64,000 bases of DNA from Rummeliibacillus sp044763875 (lineage in GTDB: Bacteria > Bacillota > Bacilli > Bacillales_A > Planococcaceae), in contig NZ_JBIWGZ010000011.1 of assembly GCF_044763875.1 (NCBI RefSeq), forward strand, positions 8,962 to 72,961, written 5' to 3'. Below, in pieces: positions 42,966 through 51,427 of the stretch. How positions within the stretch are numbered: the first letter of the stretch is position 1; every line of letters begins with the position of its first letter. Below the pieces are notes generated by a model. It was not told the DNA's origin and did not search any database. It saw only the letters and a list, made by a program, of their open reading frames with translations. Made by a program: the position numbers and the translations under genes.

Positions 42966-43288
42966 CACCAGAACAATTAAAAGCAGCTGGTCTTGGTGAA
43001 AACTTTGTAAATCATGATCAAGCGCTTTTTTACAGTAATGCTGCAGGAAATCCATTTACAGCCACTTATATTCAAGCTAAAGGAGATCCAATTGCTGACT
43101 TATATGAGGATATTGCTGCTGAGGAAAAAGCACGTGCTACTTACCAATGGATTATTGATATGTCAGATGATCCGGATATAAACGATAGCTTAAAATTCCT
43201 TCGAGAAAGAGAAATTATACATTCACTCCGTTTTAGAGAAGCTGTTGAGATTTTAAAAGAGGATCGAAATACAAAGAAATTCTTTTAA
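42947..43288 (+). pseudogene. cotJC: cotJC, 3' part (separated from its start by the element)
   Basis: Codes for the last 112 residues of CotJC (LTKDATPEQLKAAGLGENF to EDRNTKKFF), including the QAKGDPIADLYEDIAAEEKA manganese-catalase helix region. The frame is open back to a TTG at 42899 inside the element, but no ribosome site supports it. There is no frameshift or stop, so the segment looks maintained rather than decaying. It is silent unless the element is excised, when Lys77 joins Leu78. Confidence 0.93.
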
Positions 43289-43295
43289 ATTAAAA

Positions 43296-43346
43296 TTGGC
43301 GTAAGTTACTGAATGTTTCCTTCATGTAACTTACGCCAAAACTTTT
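43296..43346. terminator. Terminator of the cotJ operon
   Basis: TTGGCGTAAGTTAC (43296-43309) pairs with GTAACTTACGCCAA (43326-43339), followed by AACTTTTT. The T run meets the stop of the convergent PPOX gene. Confidence 0.88.
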
Positions 43347-43846
43347 TAATGCATTAATCCTTCATTTAATTTACCTGTTATTTTATCAATTTGGACTTCA
43401 AAAAGTTCAATTTTAGGAAGAATCGGATATCCTTCTCTTTCAAACGTCCAATCAGGATTACCATACTTTTCTAACAAACAGTCAAAAAACCATGCCTTTT
43501 TTTCATCTGCTTCAATGCGGTTGATCTTCCCAAATAGAACAACGCTTGTATAGACAAGAGCTGATTGGCATGCGTACTTTTTGCCAGGGTGTAAGTCCCC
43601 CATCTCACTTACCTCAATACAAACATTCGGGTTCTTTTTTATATTTTCCCAAAAGTGGCTGTCACGGATATTGCCAATATGAAGATATACCTTGCCTTCT
43701 TCAAAAATATAGATAAGTGGAATTACATATGGAAATCCCTCTTCATCTACAGTTGCTACATGTGCTACTTTAGCCATTTTCAAAAAGTGCTTTGCTTCTT
43801 CATCAGATATTTCTACTCTCTTATTTTGAATATGTCCTCGCATCAT
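43346..43846 (-). CDS. Pyridoxamine 5'-phosphate oxidase-family (FMN-binding split barrel) protein
   Basis: About 166 aa of the PPOX/NimA-like split-barrel fold: AKVAHVATVDEEGFPYVIPL and KVYLHIGNIRDSHFWENIKKNPNVCIEV are typical. Probably binds a flavin and acts on an unknown substrate; such proteins are sometimes annotated as nitroimidazole-resistance-like. The ATG pair at 43846/43843 has GGGGAG and GGAG upstream; the longer frame to 43939 lacks a ribosome site. Monocistronic. Confidence 0.85.
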   Translation of the reverse strand: MMRGHIQNKRVEISDEEAKHFLKMAKVAHVATVDEEGFPYVIPLIYIFEEGKVYLHIGNIRDSHFWENIKKNPNVCIEVSEMGDLHPGKKYACQSALVYTSVVLFGKINRIEADEKKAWFFDCLLEKYGNPDWTFEREGYPILPKIELFEVQIDKITGKLNEGLMH

Positions 43847-44166
43847 TTCTCCACACTCCCCTTTTAGATCAAATAAGCCTCTTACAGGAAATCGGTACAA
43901 ATACCCATTTATTACCAACCTTCTGTAATTTGCCCTCATTTTAACATATATTTTAAATACATGATATATTAGAAGTTAAATTTTTCTATACCTCATTAAA
44001 AATGCTTACCTAGATAGGGACTGAAAACTATAAATAAAGAATGAAATAAACTGAACGTGGAGATAATTAAATAAACCTAGATTACACATGGGTTATTCAA
44101 GTGAAATATTCACATTTAAAAACGGATGCAACTCTGAAAAATAACTAAGGAGAATTTTCTTTAATC

Positions 44167-44835
44167 ATGCTGTATATAACCTTTAAGCTGTTAGCAGGAT
44201 TTATCATTTTATTTATCATTATTTCTTTTGTAGGTCGGAAAATTATCAATCAAATTACACCTTTTACGTTTATAGGTTCCATTGTTATTGGAGAGTTTTT
44301 AGGAACTGCTGTATATGAAGAACATGTTCGTATATTAGAAATTATTTATACGATTAGCTTTTGGGGGCTACTACTCTTTATAGTCGAATATCTAGATAGA
44401 AAGTTTTTACCCTTTCGGAGGCTTTTTCAAGGGGAACCAAGCGCTCTCATTAAAAACGGAATAATTGATCGTGAAGAATTAAAAAAATGCCGTATGAATA
44501 TAAATCAATTACAAAGCTTACTTAGGCAAAATGGGACTTTTTCCGCTCGAGAAGTGGCCTACTGTTTTTTGGAGTCAAATGGTTCACTTAGTATTTTAAA
44601 GAAACCAAAGTATCAGCAGACAATAATAGAAGACTTCAACCTTCCTGAAAAACCCGTTTACGTCCCTGTTACGCTTATTAGTGATGGTAAAGTATTAAAA
44701 AATGAATTAAAGAATATTGGTTTTGATGAAACTTGGTTAAAAAAACAATTAGCAATGCATAACATTTCGAAATATACTGATGTCTTTTTAGCTGAATGGC
44801 TAGAAGGTGAAGGGATTTTTATACAAAAGTGTTGA
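44167..44835 (+). CDS. DUF421 membrane protein (YetF/YrbG-like)
   Basis: 222-aa protein with two or three N-terminal membrane segments, followed by the soluble DUF421 domain (EPSALIKNGIIDREELKKCRMNINQL, SAREVAYCFLESNGSLSIL). Members form domain-swapped dimers at the membrane; in B. subtilis some are spore-associated, but the function is not defined. The ATG at 44167 has AAGGAG about 14 nt upstream, which is long, so the start is uncertain by a few codons. The upstream gap 43940-44166 is featureless. Confidence 0.83.
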   Translation: MLYITFKLLAGFIILFIIISFVGRKIINQITPFTFIGSIVIGEFLGTAVYEEHVRILEIIYTISFWGLLLFIVEYLDRKFLPFRRLFQGEPSALIKNGIIDREELKKCRMNINQLQSLLRQNGTFSAREVAYCFLESNGSLSILKKPKYQQTIIEDFNLPEKPVYVPVTLISDGKVLKNELKNIGFDETWLKKQLAMHNISKYTDVFLAEWLEGEGIFIQKC

Positions 44836-44962
44836 TTATACCTAATAAATTGTTGCTGTTTTGTTATTTATTCGATCTAACGTATTATGCTAATAATCGA
44901 TAGGACTACATATTATTTTCACCTTTGGACATACTTAAAGTATAAAGGAGGGATAATATCCT

Positions 44963-45214
44963 ATGTTAGATAACTGGCAAAAATGGACATCTTTTTTAGG
45001 GCAAAATGTAGCGCAAGCTGAGCATGCTGGCATGCCCAATAAAGTAATCCAACAAGCTGCAGTGCAAATTGGAGAGTACTTGGCGCAAAATGTTGATCCA
45101 AAAAACGAACAAGAACGTGTACTTTCTGATATGTGGGGCGTTGCATCAGAAAGCGAAAAAGAAGCATTAGCAAATTGCGTACTTAAACTCGTGCAAAATA
45201 AGAATCTACAGTAA
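44963..45214 (+). CDS. DUF3243 family protein
   Basis: 83-aa soluble protein: LDNWQKWTSFLGQNVAQAEHAG, then IGEYLAQNVDPKNEQERVL and KEALANCVLKLVQN match the DUF3243 (YmfJ-like) family widespread in Bacillales. AGGAGGG is 12 nt upstream. A terminator follows. The biological role is unknown. Confidence 0.88.
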   Translation: MLDNWQKWTSFLGQNVAQAEHAGMPNKVIQQAAVQIGEYLAQNVDPKNEQERVLSDMWGVASESEKEALANCVLKLVQNKNLQ

Positions 45215-45225
45215 ACTATATACTC

Positions 45226-45269
45226 CCCTCCCATTGTCAGATACATGCTAACAATAGGAGGGATTTTTA
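45226..45269 (+). terminator. Terminator after the DUF3243 gene
   Basis: CCCTCCCATTGT pairs with ACAATAGGAGGG, followed by ATTTTTA. Confidence 0.8.
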
Positions 45270-45377
45270 ATGTGCAAATAACTTAAAACCTTATTTTAAA
45301 AGATTTTTCTATTTTTGAATGATATTCATTTTTTTGTTAAGAATAGTAACAGTAAATCCTAACAGAGGTGAATAAGC

Positions 45378-45806
45378 ATGATACAATTCGAATCACGAAT
45401 TGAAGGTAAAAAAACGGAATTTGGCTATATTCGAGATATTTTCGAACCTTTCAGCTGTAATTTCTGCTCTAACTTTGAATACCATGAAGGGATGTTTGAT
45501 TCGATTCTTTATCGAGAAGACGGAGAAACCATTTACCTTCGGATGCCTTTTAGGGTTATAGAAGGTGAGTTAGATCACTACTCTGCTTATATTCAGTTTG
45601 GAAAACCTTATGTAATCAAGCATGTAGTAAATCTTGGCTTAGACTATGATGAAAACTCATTATTAACTGCTACAGGTGGATTTAGTCAATTTCAAGATCC
45701 TTTGGATAGGGATGGTGAAATTAACGATAAAAGTAGATGGGTAAAAGCTGGTAAAGAGAAAATTAATCAAATGCTAAATTCGTTTGAGGATGAATTAGTT
45801 TCGTGA
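45378..45806 (+). CDS. YugN-like family protein
   Basis: 142-aa soluble protein resembling Bacillus YugN (EGELDHYSAYIQFGKPYVIKH; SQFQDPLDRDGEI). ACAGAGGTG precedes the ATG. Function unknown. A short palindrome TGAAT-GAT-ATTCA at about 45316-45328 lies in its upstream region. No partner genes. Confidence 0.8.
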   Translation: MIQFESRIEGKKTEFGYIRDIFEPFSCNFCSNFEYHEGMFDSILYREDGETIYLRMPFRVIEGELDHYSAYIQFGKPYVIKHVVNLGLDYDENSLLTATGGFSQFQDPLDRDGEINDKSRWVKAGKEKINQMLNSFEDELVS

Positions 45807-45906
45807 AAAAATTGAAGCAAATTAACATATCTAACCTGAAATAATTTCTTCTTTAATGCATTCCCTTCCCTTGATATATATTTATGTACAGGTACCCTAC
45901 TAAATT

Positions 45907-45938
45907 GAAAAGGGAGAAGGATAATTCCTTCCCCTTTT
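45907..45938 (-). terminator. Terminator of the 58-aa gene
   Basis: AAAAGGGAGAAGG pairs with CCTTCCCCTTTT around ATAATT. Confidence 0.75.
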
Positions 45939-45946
45939 TGAATCCA

Positions 45947-46123
45947 TTAGCGACGATGCTCGACTAAATCAATTGTACCTAATACAATATGAGCTAATCC
46001 AAAGCCAATAATCGAGCCTCTAATCCACGGCGTAATGCTTTTATTATTCCGTAATACCACTCCTGTGGTTGTTACAGCTGTTCCGAGAACTGCGGGGATT
46101 AACCCTTCTCGTGCGTTGTTCAT
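45947..46123 (-). CDS. Small membrane protein, 58 aa
   Basis: Begins MNNAREGLIPAVLGTAV and has two hydrophobic stretches (LIPAVLGTAVTTTGVVL; GSIIGFGLAHIVLGTIDL) separated by a short basic loop, ending EHRR. GAGAGGAGTG lies 5 nt before the ATG and a terminator lies just after the stop, so this is a real gene. Family not recognised. A DUF378 membrane protein gene lies just upstream and may share its transcript. Confidence 0.72.
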   Translation of the reverse strand: MNNAREGLIPAVLGTAVTTTGVVLRNNKSITPWIRGSIIGFGLAHIVLGTIDLVEHRR

Positions 46124-46197
46124 AAAAACACTCCTCTCGTTTGTTGGCTAAGATTCTTTTGCATTAAAATTCGCATAGCTATTGGAATAAAATCGGC

Positions 46198-46518
46198 TTA
46201 ATCTTTCTTCTTTTTCTTTTTATCTTTTTTAACATCTGTAAAATCGGCTTCCTCACCAAATTCAGTAGACAAATCAGGATTTCTTCTGAATTCACGGTTT
46301 GTATCATACTCTTCATCTTCATCTTCTAGAGGGACAAACAAAAGGGCTATACAAGCTAATCCACTTATACCCACAAGACCATAAATAACTCTAGATATAA
46401 ATGCAGTTTCCCCTCCAAATATTGCTGATATTAAGTCAAATCTGAAAAATCCAATCAGCCCCCAGTTAATAGCACCAATAATAACCAGAGTTAAAGCAAT
46501 ACGATTTAGTACTGTCAT
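46198..46518 (-). CDS. DUF378 membrane protein with charged tail (YuzA-like)
   Basis: 106 aa. NRIALTLVIIGAINWGLIGFF and two further hydrophobic segments are the DUF378 signature. A highly charged C-terminal tail (EDEDEEYDTNREF ... DKKKKKKD) extends it beyond the usual 70-80 aa. ATG at 46518 has GGGAGG 8 nt upstream; the GTG three codons earlier overlaps that site. Function unknown. From 46519 to 46764 no gene is evident. Confidence 0.85.
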   Translation of the reverse strand: MTVLNRIALTLVIIGAINWGLIGFFRFDLISAIFGGETAFISRVIYGLVGISGLACIALLFVPLEDEDEEYDTNREFRRNPDLSTEFGEEADFTDVKKDKKKKKKD

Positions 46519-46764
46519 GAAGTACACCTCCCTTATTTAGTTGCTAAGATTCCCTCTTATCTTTTGCATTTAAAGAATTTTAATACTAAGTGAAGGAATA
46601 CGCTTATAAATATAATTTGCGTTATCCACTATTGTGTTAAATACCGGAACAATCATTTAATGTTTCTACCCAACACATTGGCCTGAATTAAAAAAGTGTA
46701 ATAACCCATACTTTTCGTAAATACAGACAACATTAAATACGTATACTTACTTTACAAAAGAAGC

Positions 46765-46806
46765 AAAAAAAGAAACCTCCTATCAATTCAATGAATTGAT
46801 GGAAGA
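46765..46806 (-). terminator. Terminator of the MCP-like gene
   Basis: ATCAATTC-AAT-GAATTGAT core (46782-46800) flanked by GGAGG/CTTCC-type arms; the minus strand continues TTTCTTTTTTT. Confidence 0.75.
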
Positions 46807-46851
46807 TCTCCGTAATTAACGATATGGTTGACCAACAGATGAATATTTCTC

Positions 46852-47916
46852 TTAAACTTTATCTAATGAAAAAAGTTTTTCATCATTTTTTAGCTCTATA
46901 AGATTTTTTGCTTCTTGAACTAAATTTTGCATTGTATTTAATTCATCATCGCTAATTTCAACTAGCTCTTCAAACATTTCAGCTGATTCTCGAGAAATGA
47001 AAGCAATCTCTTTAATTGCTGCCATAATTTGCTGAGAACCTGAAGATAGTTCTTCTGTAAATGCAGATGAATTAGCATTATTTTCAGCAATAATTTTTGT
47101 AGCATCTACAATCTTTTCGAACATCGTTCCAATTTCTAAAATTGTAGTATTCGTTTGTGCAAATTCTTCTGTTCCTTGCTCCATTGATTTTACCACTCTG
47201 TCCGTCTCTTCTTGAATATTTTTTACAATATTCGATACTTCAGAAGATGACTGACGTGATTGTTCAGCTAATTTACGAACTTCATCAGCAACTACGGCAA
47301 ACCCTTTACCGTGTTCACCTGCACGAGCTGCTTCGATAGCTGCGTTCAATGCTAATAAATTTATTTGCTCTGAAATCCCCGTAATTACTTTAACAATCTT
47401 ACCAATTTCGTGCGATTTTTCTCCAAGTATATTGATTGCACCAAATGTTGTATTAATCGTTTGATTAAATTGCTCCATTTCCACCATCGAATCTTTTAGC
47501 TTTTCGTTACCTTCTTGCGTCAATTCTAACGTAGTATTCGATTGTTCTGAAATTTGGTTTGATCTTATAGATAGTTCTTCAATAGCCTCTGTCATGTCTT
47601 GGATAGAAGTAGAACTCTCTTCAGTAGCTATTAATTGCTTTTTTAATCCTTTACCAACCTCATCTATTGCGGCCCTTACAATATCAGCCTTCTCAGCTGC
47701 GTATTCCCCATGTTCAGTAAGTTTTTCACCTTTTTCATTCACATTTTCTGCAAATAACTGAAATTGCTCTCTTACTTGACCTGCTGATGGTTCCTTCACT
47801 TCTTTTGTAACGTCATTATTTATATGAGAATGACGTTTAAGCGTAAAATATTGGTAAGCAAAATACAAAGATGTACATAATAAAACGACAATAATTCCTA
47901 GCATGATAGCTTCCAT
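46852..47916 (-). CDS. Methyl-accepting chemotaxis-like protein without periplasmic sensor
   Basis: 354-aa signalling protein: one N-terminal membrane helix (MLGIIVVLLCTSLYFAYQYF), a short linker and an MCP signalling domain with the conserved hairpin tip (ALNAAIEAARAGEHGKGFAVVADEVRKLAEQS). There is no extracellular ligand domain and no HAMP motif that I can see. It may relay an internal or membrane signal to CheA. AGGAGA is 10 nt upstream of the ATG. It lies 45 nt after the GNAT-like gene and could belong to the c-di-GMP-controlled operon, since no terminator lies between. Confidence 0.88.
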   Translation of the reverse strand: MEAIMLGIIVVLLCTSLYFAYQYFTLKRHSHINNDVTKEVKEPSAGQVREQFQLFAENVNEKGEKLTEHGEYAAEKADIVRAAIDEVGKGLKKQLIATEESSTSIQDMTEAIEELSIRSNQISEQSNTTLELTQEGNEKLKDSMVEMEQFNQTINTTFGAINILGEKSHEIGKIVKVITGISEQINLLALNAAIEAARAGEHGKGFAVVADEVRKLAEQSRQSSSEVSNIVKNIQEETDRVVKSMEQGTEEFAQTNTTILEIGTMFEKIVDATKIIAENNANSSAFTEELSSGSQQIMAAIKEIAFISRESAEMFEELVEISDDELNTMQNLVQEAKNLIELKNDEKLFSLDKV

Positions 47917-47961
47917 GAAAAAAAAAATCTCCTATTCTACTAACGTATTAATGATGAAATT

Positions 47962-48675
47962 TTATAGCTGTTTTACAATGATGTAAATTCCATCTGCTAC
48001 AGTCGATGGAATATTGCATAGCTTCTCATTGTTTTCATATTTATGAACAATAAAGTTTCCTTCTACGTCTACATATTTTGTCAAACCATGATACTTCTCC
48101 AGCAACCGCATTGACTTCGGATTTGTCGCTTCAGCTAACATAAGTCTTAAGCCTTCTTCTGTTGCTTTTTTAGTTAATATATCGCCTAACCTTTGTACAA
48201 TGTCATGACGATTATACTCAGCAATTACACCTAATAAAAATACATGTAATACTTCTCCATCTTCCATATCTTTTCCATAACGTTTTTTATAATCTTCTAG
48301 GAAACGTATATCGATATCCTCTAATACCCGCATTACTATATTCATGTCAGCAAACGTGCCACCAAAAATATCGCCTTCGATAATTTCAAGGGCATTTGTA
48401 TCCCCGACTAGTGCGCCTACAACATTTTGTTCTTTATCTAGCGCAACAACACAGTAGCCTTGGTCAGCATTTGTCTCGATATATTCCTTTGTAAATTGAT
48501 AGAAATCTTCGTAAGGTAATTTTAATGCGTACCCGATTATCGGTTCTTGCACCCATTTACCAGCAACATCTACTCCAATAAATGTTCTTGCTATACATGC
48601 TGCTGCCTTTTCAATTAAATCTGGTTGGTCCTTTGTAAGGATTTCATATGTATATAAATCTTCTGTTGTATGCAT
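47962..48675 (-). CDS. GNAT-like acetyltransferase, unknown substrate
   Basis: 237 aa. The overall pattern (YCVVALDKEQNVVGALVGD, then HVFLLGVIAEYNRHDIVQRLGDILTKKATEEG and NPKSMRLLEKYHGL) resembles the acetyl-CoA fold of GNAT enzymes, although the Q/RxxGxG/A loop is not canonical. ATG at 48675 has GGAGAGG upstream; the TTG six codons earlier is the ribosome site region. Second gene of a two- or three-gene unit behind a c-di-GMP riboswitch. Role unknown. Confidence 0.65.
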   Translation of the reverse strand: MHTTEDLYTYEILTKDQPDLIEKAAACIARTFIGVDVAGKWVQEPIIGYALKLPYEDFYQFTKEYIETNADQGYCVVALDKEQNVVGALVGDTNALEIIEGDIFGGTFADMNIVMRVLEDIDIRFLEDYKKRYGKDMEDGEVLHVFLLGVIAEYNRHDIVQRLGDILTKKATEEGLRLMLAEATNPKSMRLLEKYHGLTKYVDVEGNFIVHKYENNEKLCNIPSTVADGIYIIVKQL

Positions 48676-48715
48676 CGTGATGTTCCTCTCCAAAATAGAT
48701 TCGATTAGTTAAAAA

Positions 48716-49090
48716 CTAGCGTAAAGTTGTTTCAGAAACATGATCAACTACTGTTCCTGGGAAATCAATTATTTCTAGAGCATTTCGAACTTGTACTTTA
48801 GAAATTTTAGATTTAGGATTTACGAGCACAATATCTTTAAAGCCAAGTGAAACATAAAACAAGATAGTTTCCCCTAGCCCTGCTGAAACCTTTGAAGGAA
48901 GGGGTGATTGGTATGTTGCATCAACTACAAACGTATAAGTATTTTTTGGTACTTTTGCTACGGTTTCTTGTAAATCCTTTAAATATTCCTCTACAAGATC
49001 TGCTTTAATAAACCCTATTACCTGAACGTGCACTTCTTTCTTTGCTTCATAAATTGCCATTTTATATTTTGGCTTATCAACAACTAACAT
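48716..49090 (-). CDS. STAS-like small protein under a c-di-GMP riboswitch
   Basis: 124 aa alternating beta and helix (KMAIYEAKKEVHVQVIGF, NTYTFVVDATYQS, ILFYVSLGFKDIVLVNP), reminiscent of STAS/SpoIIAA-type folds; this is a structural impression, not a confirmed family. First gene after the riboswitch terminator. Its partner 40 nt downstream is a GNAT-like protein, followed by an MCP-like protein. A signalling or surface-behaviour role is plausible from control by c-di-GMP. Confidence 0.6.
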   Translation of the reverse strand: MLVVDKPKYKMAIYEAKKEVHVQVIGFIKADLVEEYLKDLQETVAKVPKNTYTFVVDATYQSPLPSKVSAGLGETILFYVSLGFKDIVLVNPKSKISKVQVRNALEIIDFPGTVVDHVSETTLR

Positions 49091-49186
49091 CTTTAATCTC
49101 CTTTTCTATAACTATTTTTTAGATACTGTCTCTATATCCATGACCTGACAATGTAAGCTGCCTTTCATTACAGCACTTCTTCTAAA

Positions 49187-49320
49187 CGAAAAAACTACCC
49201 CAACAAAAAATTGGGGGTAGCCAAATAACCACTTCTTATCTTGGCAATCCGACTATCATTATCCAAGAGGATTTTAGACTCGTAGCTTTGCTCCTTACCT
49301 TTCAATAAGTTTGCCTTTTT
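49187..49320 (-). ncRNA. c-di-GMP-I (GEMM) riboswitch with intrinsic terminator
   Basis: The minus strand reads GGCAAAC (49315-49309), TTATTGAAAGGTAAG (GAAA-type loop), GAGCAAAGC, a TCTAAAATCC receptor-like segment and closes with GATTGCC (about 49243). These match the GGCAAA, GNRA loop, GCAAAGC and CUAA elements of the class-I aptamer. A terminator follows: CTACCCCCAA pairs with TTGGGGTAG (49220-49195), then TTTTTT. It controls the gene at 49090 and those after it. Confidence 0.88.
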
Positions 49321-49773
49321 TAAGAAAAATGATCGAAATATCACATTCATCTACCAATATAACAGTATAATTTACTTATTAACATTTTTCTACACTAGTA
49401 CTTTTTTCGAAAGAATATCGGATTAATTCAAGGGATTTTCTGATAATAATTAGAAGGAAGTGGATAATAAAGTACCACTAGATGATTATACTCCGAGGAA
49501 GTTTCTACTCCTTCCCTAATTGCAGGAAAAGCAAATGAGAATGACAAAAGGAATGATTGTATCATTAGATTTATCTTAACCACCCCATGTTATGTTGACA
49601 ATCTTATCCACATTAATCGTGCTTCTCTTGAACTCAATTCCCTTTAGGTTCCTATTGCTTGATTTACAAAATTAGAATACCTTGTCAGATTCCTAGACCC
49701 TAATTAGGTACTAATAGAACAGTTCTAATCATATTCTTGAAAAAGAAAACAGTTAGAAGGAGTGTAAAGTTAG
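49321..49773. other. Intergenic region between the riboswitch and the dehydrogenase-like gene
   Basis: Must contain the riboswitch promoter (minus strand, TATACT-like -10 near 49370) and the plus-strand promoter for the next gene. Short coding-like patches around 49455-49580 are broken by stops and cannot be assigned. Confidence 0.35.
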
Positions 49774-51204
49774 TTGAGAAAAGTTAAGGTTAGTTTACAG
49801 CCTATTGTAAGTAAGATAAATTTACCCACTGTTTTGAAAACAGCAATACTTCCGGGTGACTCAATTGAAAGACTATTTATTGCTACTCAGGTAGGAGAAA
49901 TCTTTTACATAGGAAATGGAGTTATAAATACTTTTTTAGATATTCGCCCGCAAATCTTAAAACTAGGTACCTCTGAACAGGGTGTTTCGGGTAGAGGATA
50001 TGATGAACGGGGATTGCTAGGACTAGCGTTTCATCCCCTGTTTTATTATAACGGTCTGTTTTATCTTCATTATTCAGTATCTGGAACACAAGGTCCGGGT
50101 GCTCTTCCTAAACCTTTTAAACATAACCCGTGTGATCCCACAACTTTAAACTTAAAATGGATAAATAGAGAAACTCAATATGATCATATTGATACAGTTG
50201 AAGAATGGGTTGTACAACGAAAAAGTCAACCTCAAAAACGACGGACATTACTTAACATAAGAAGACCATTTTTTAATCATAATGGTGTCAATAGCTTAAA
50301 CTTTTCACCTGAAACAGGAAAACTTGTTTTAACAACCGGAGATGGTGGATCGGGCTATGATCCATTTAACTTAAGCCAGGATGATATGGAAATCGCCGGT
50401 AAAATCATTGAAATTGATGTAGTTAAAAATACATTTATCTATAATCCACCCGTAGTCACACGCTTTAATGAACTTCCCGCATCTATTCAGGAAACACTTA
50501 CGGTACTTGCCAAAGGGGTACGCAATATACCAGGCATTTCATTTCAAAAGTTTTATAATCAGTATATTAAATATGTGGGGAATGTTGGACAGGATTTGGT
50601 AGAGTCAATTTTTTCATTTGTTCATTATAAACCAATACCGGTTACTCAGCTTATTCAAGCTTCTTTAAGAAACACCGAACCTGACCAAGATGGATTTATT
50701 AACTTTGGCTGGCGAGGGTGGGAAGGTGCTTTTCCTACTTCGATTATAAGGGGCTGCACTAACAATCCAACTTTGGAGGAGGAAACAATTGCTTATTACA
50801 ATGAAGCGGTAAAAACTTCATTCAGGCGTCTTCAACCTTTAACTAGTTATTTTCATAAAGATCAAAGGCCCGATAAGTTTGGAGGAACTGCACTAACAGG
50901 AGTGCAAGCTTATATGGGGAATGAAATCCCCAATTTAACGGGAAGTGTTGTGTTTACCGATCTTGCCAGGAATGAAGGATCGGAGCCTCCAGTTAGAGGG
51001 GTTTTAGCTTATACCAATGTAAGAGCAGATTGTAAACTAAATGATTTTAGTATTATTGAAACCGACTATGATTTTGGGTCTCAATCAGCTTATTATGTTA
51101 CTTTGGGGACGAATCTGGATCAAACCAGACTATATTTAGGGGTTTATGGTTCTATGAAAGTGACTGATTTTAACCTAGGTACTATTTTTGAAATTGTTCC
51201 ATAA
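49774..51204 (+). CDS. Glucose/sorbosone dehydrogenase-like beta-propeller protein
   Basis: 476 aa with features of the GSDH/HHIP propeller family: GYDERGLLGLAFHPLFYYNGLFYLHYS, NHNGVNSLNFSPETGKLVLTTGDGG and the late GFINFGWRGWEG. PQQ-dependent soluble sugar dehydrogenases share this fold, but the catalytic His and calcium ligands cannot be placed by eye, and no signal peptide is present. The start is TTG with GAAGGAG about 11 nt upstream, somewhat weak. The substrate, cofactor and location are unknown. Single gene. Confidence 0.72.
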   Translation: MRKVKVSLQPIVSKINLPTVLKTAILPGDSIERLFIATQVGEIFYIGNGVINTFLDIRPQILKLGTSEQGVSGRGYDERGLLGLAFHPLFYYNGLFYLHYSVSGTQGPGALPKPFKHNPCDPTTLNLKWINRETQYDHIDTVEEWVVQRKSQPQKRRTLLNIRRPFFNHNGVNSLNFSPETGKLVLTTGDGGSGYDPFNLSQDDMEIAGKIIEIDVVKNTFIYNPPVVTRFNELPASIQETLTVLAKGVRNIPGISFQKFYNQYIKYVGNVGQDLVESIFSFVHYKPIPVTQLIQASLRNTEPDQDGFINFGWRGWEGAFPTSIIRGCTNNPTLEEETIAYYNEAVKTSFRRLQPLTSYFHKDQRPDKFGGTALTGVQAYMGNEIPNLTGSVVFTDLARNEGSEPPVRGVLAYTNVRADCKLNDFSIIETDYDFGSQSAYYVTLGTNLDQTRLYLGVYGSMKVTDFNLGTIFEIVP

Positions 51205-51344
51205 TTCATCACTATAAGGTTCGTACGCTATCTTTTTCAACTGATCCGGTAGTTTAATAGCAACTATAACCTTAGCATAATCGGGAGTTCAACTAAACTT
51301 CGCCTCTAGTCATCCATGAAGTTCAAAATATACGCAATTTAGTC

Positions 51345-51391
51345 ATAAAAAAACTGCACCCCCATAGATGTCTAACTAAAGGAGTGCAGTT
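51345..51391 (-). terminator. Terminator of the nucleoside transporter gene
   Basis: AACTGCAC (51352-51359) pairs with GTGCAGTT (51384-51391); the minus strand ends in TTTTTTT. Confidence 0.75.
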
Positions 51392-51427
51392 CAAACGATA
51401 TTTCAACAACTGCTACTTTTTTTAAAA

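Noticed and set aside
36253..43288. Reading the cotJC interruption as a plain dead pseudogene
   Set aside because: Both halves are free of stops and frameshifts and keep conserved sequence up to the exact junction, and the recombinase is intact, which fits reversible excision better than decay.
49455..49580. Coding-like patches between the riboswitch and the dehydrogenase-like gene
   Set aside because: Broken by stops in all frames and not assignable to a family by eye.
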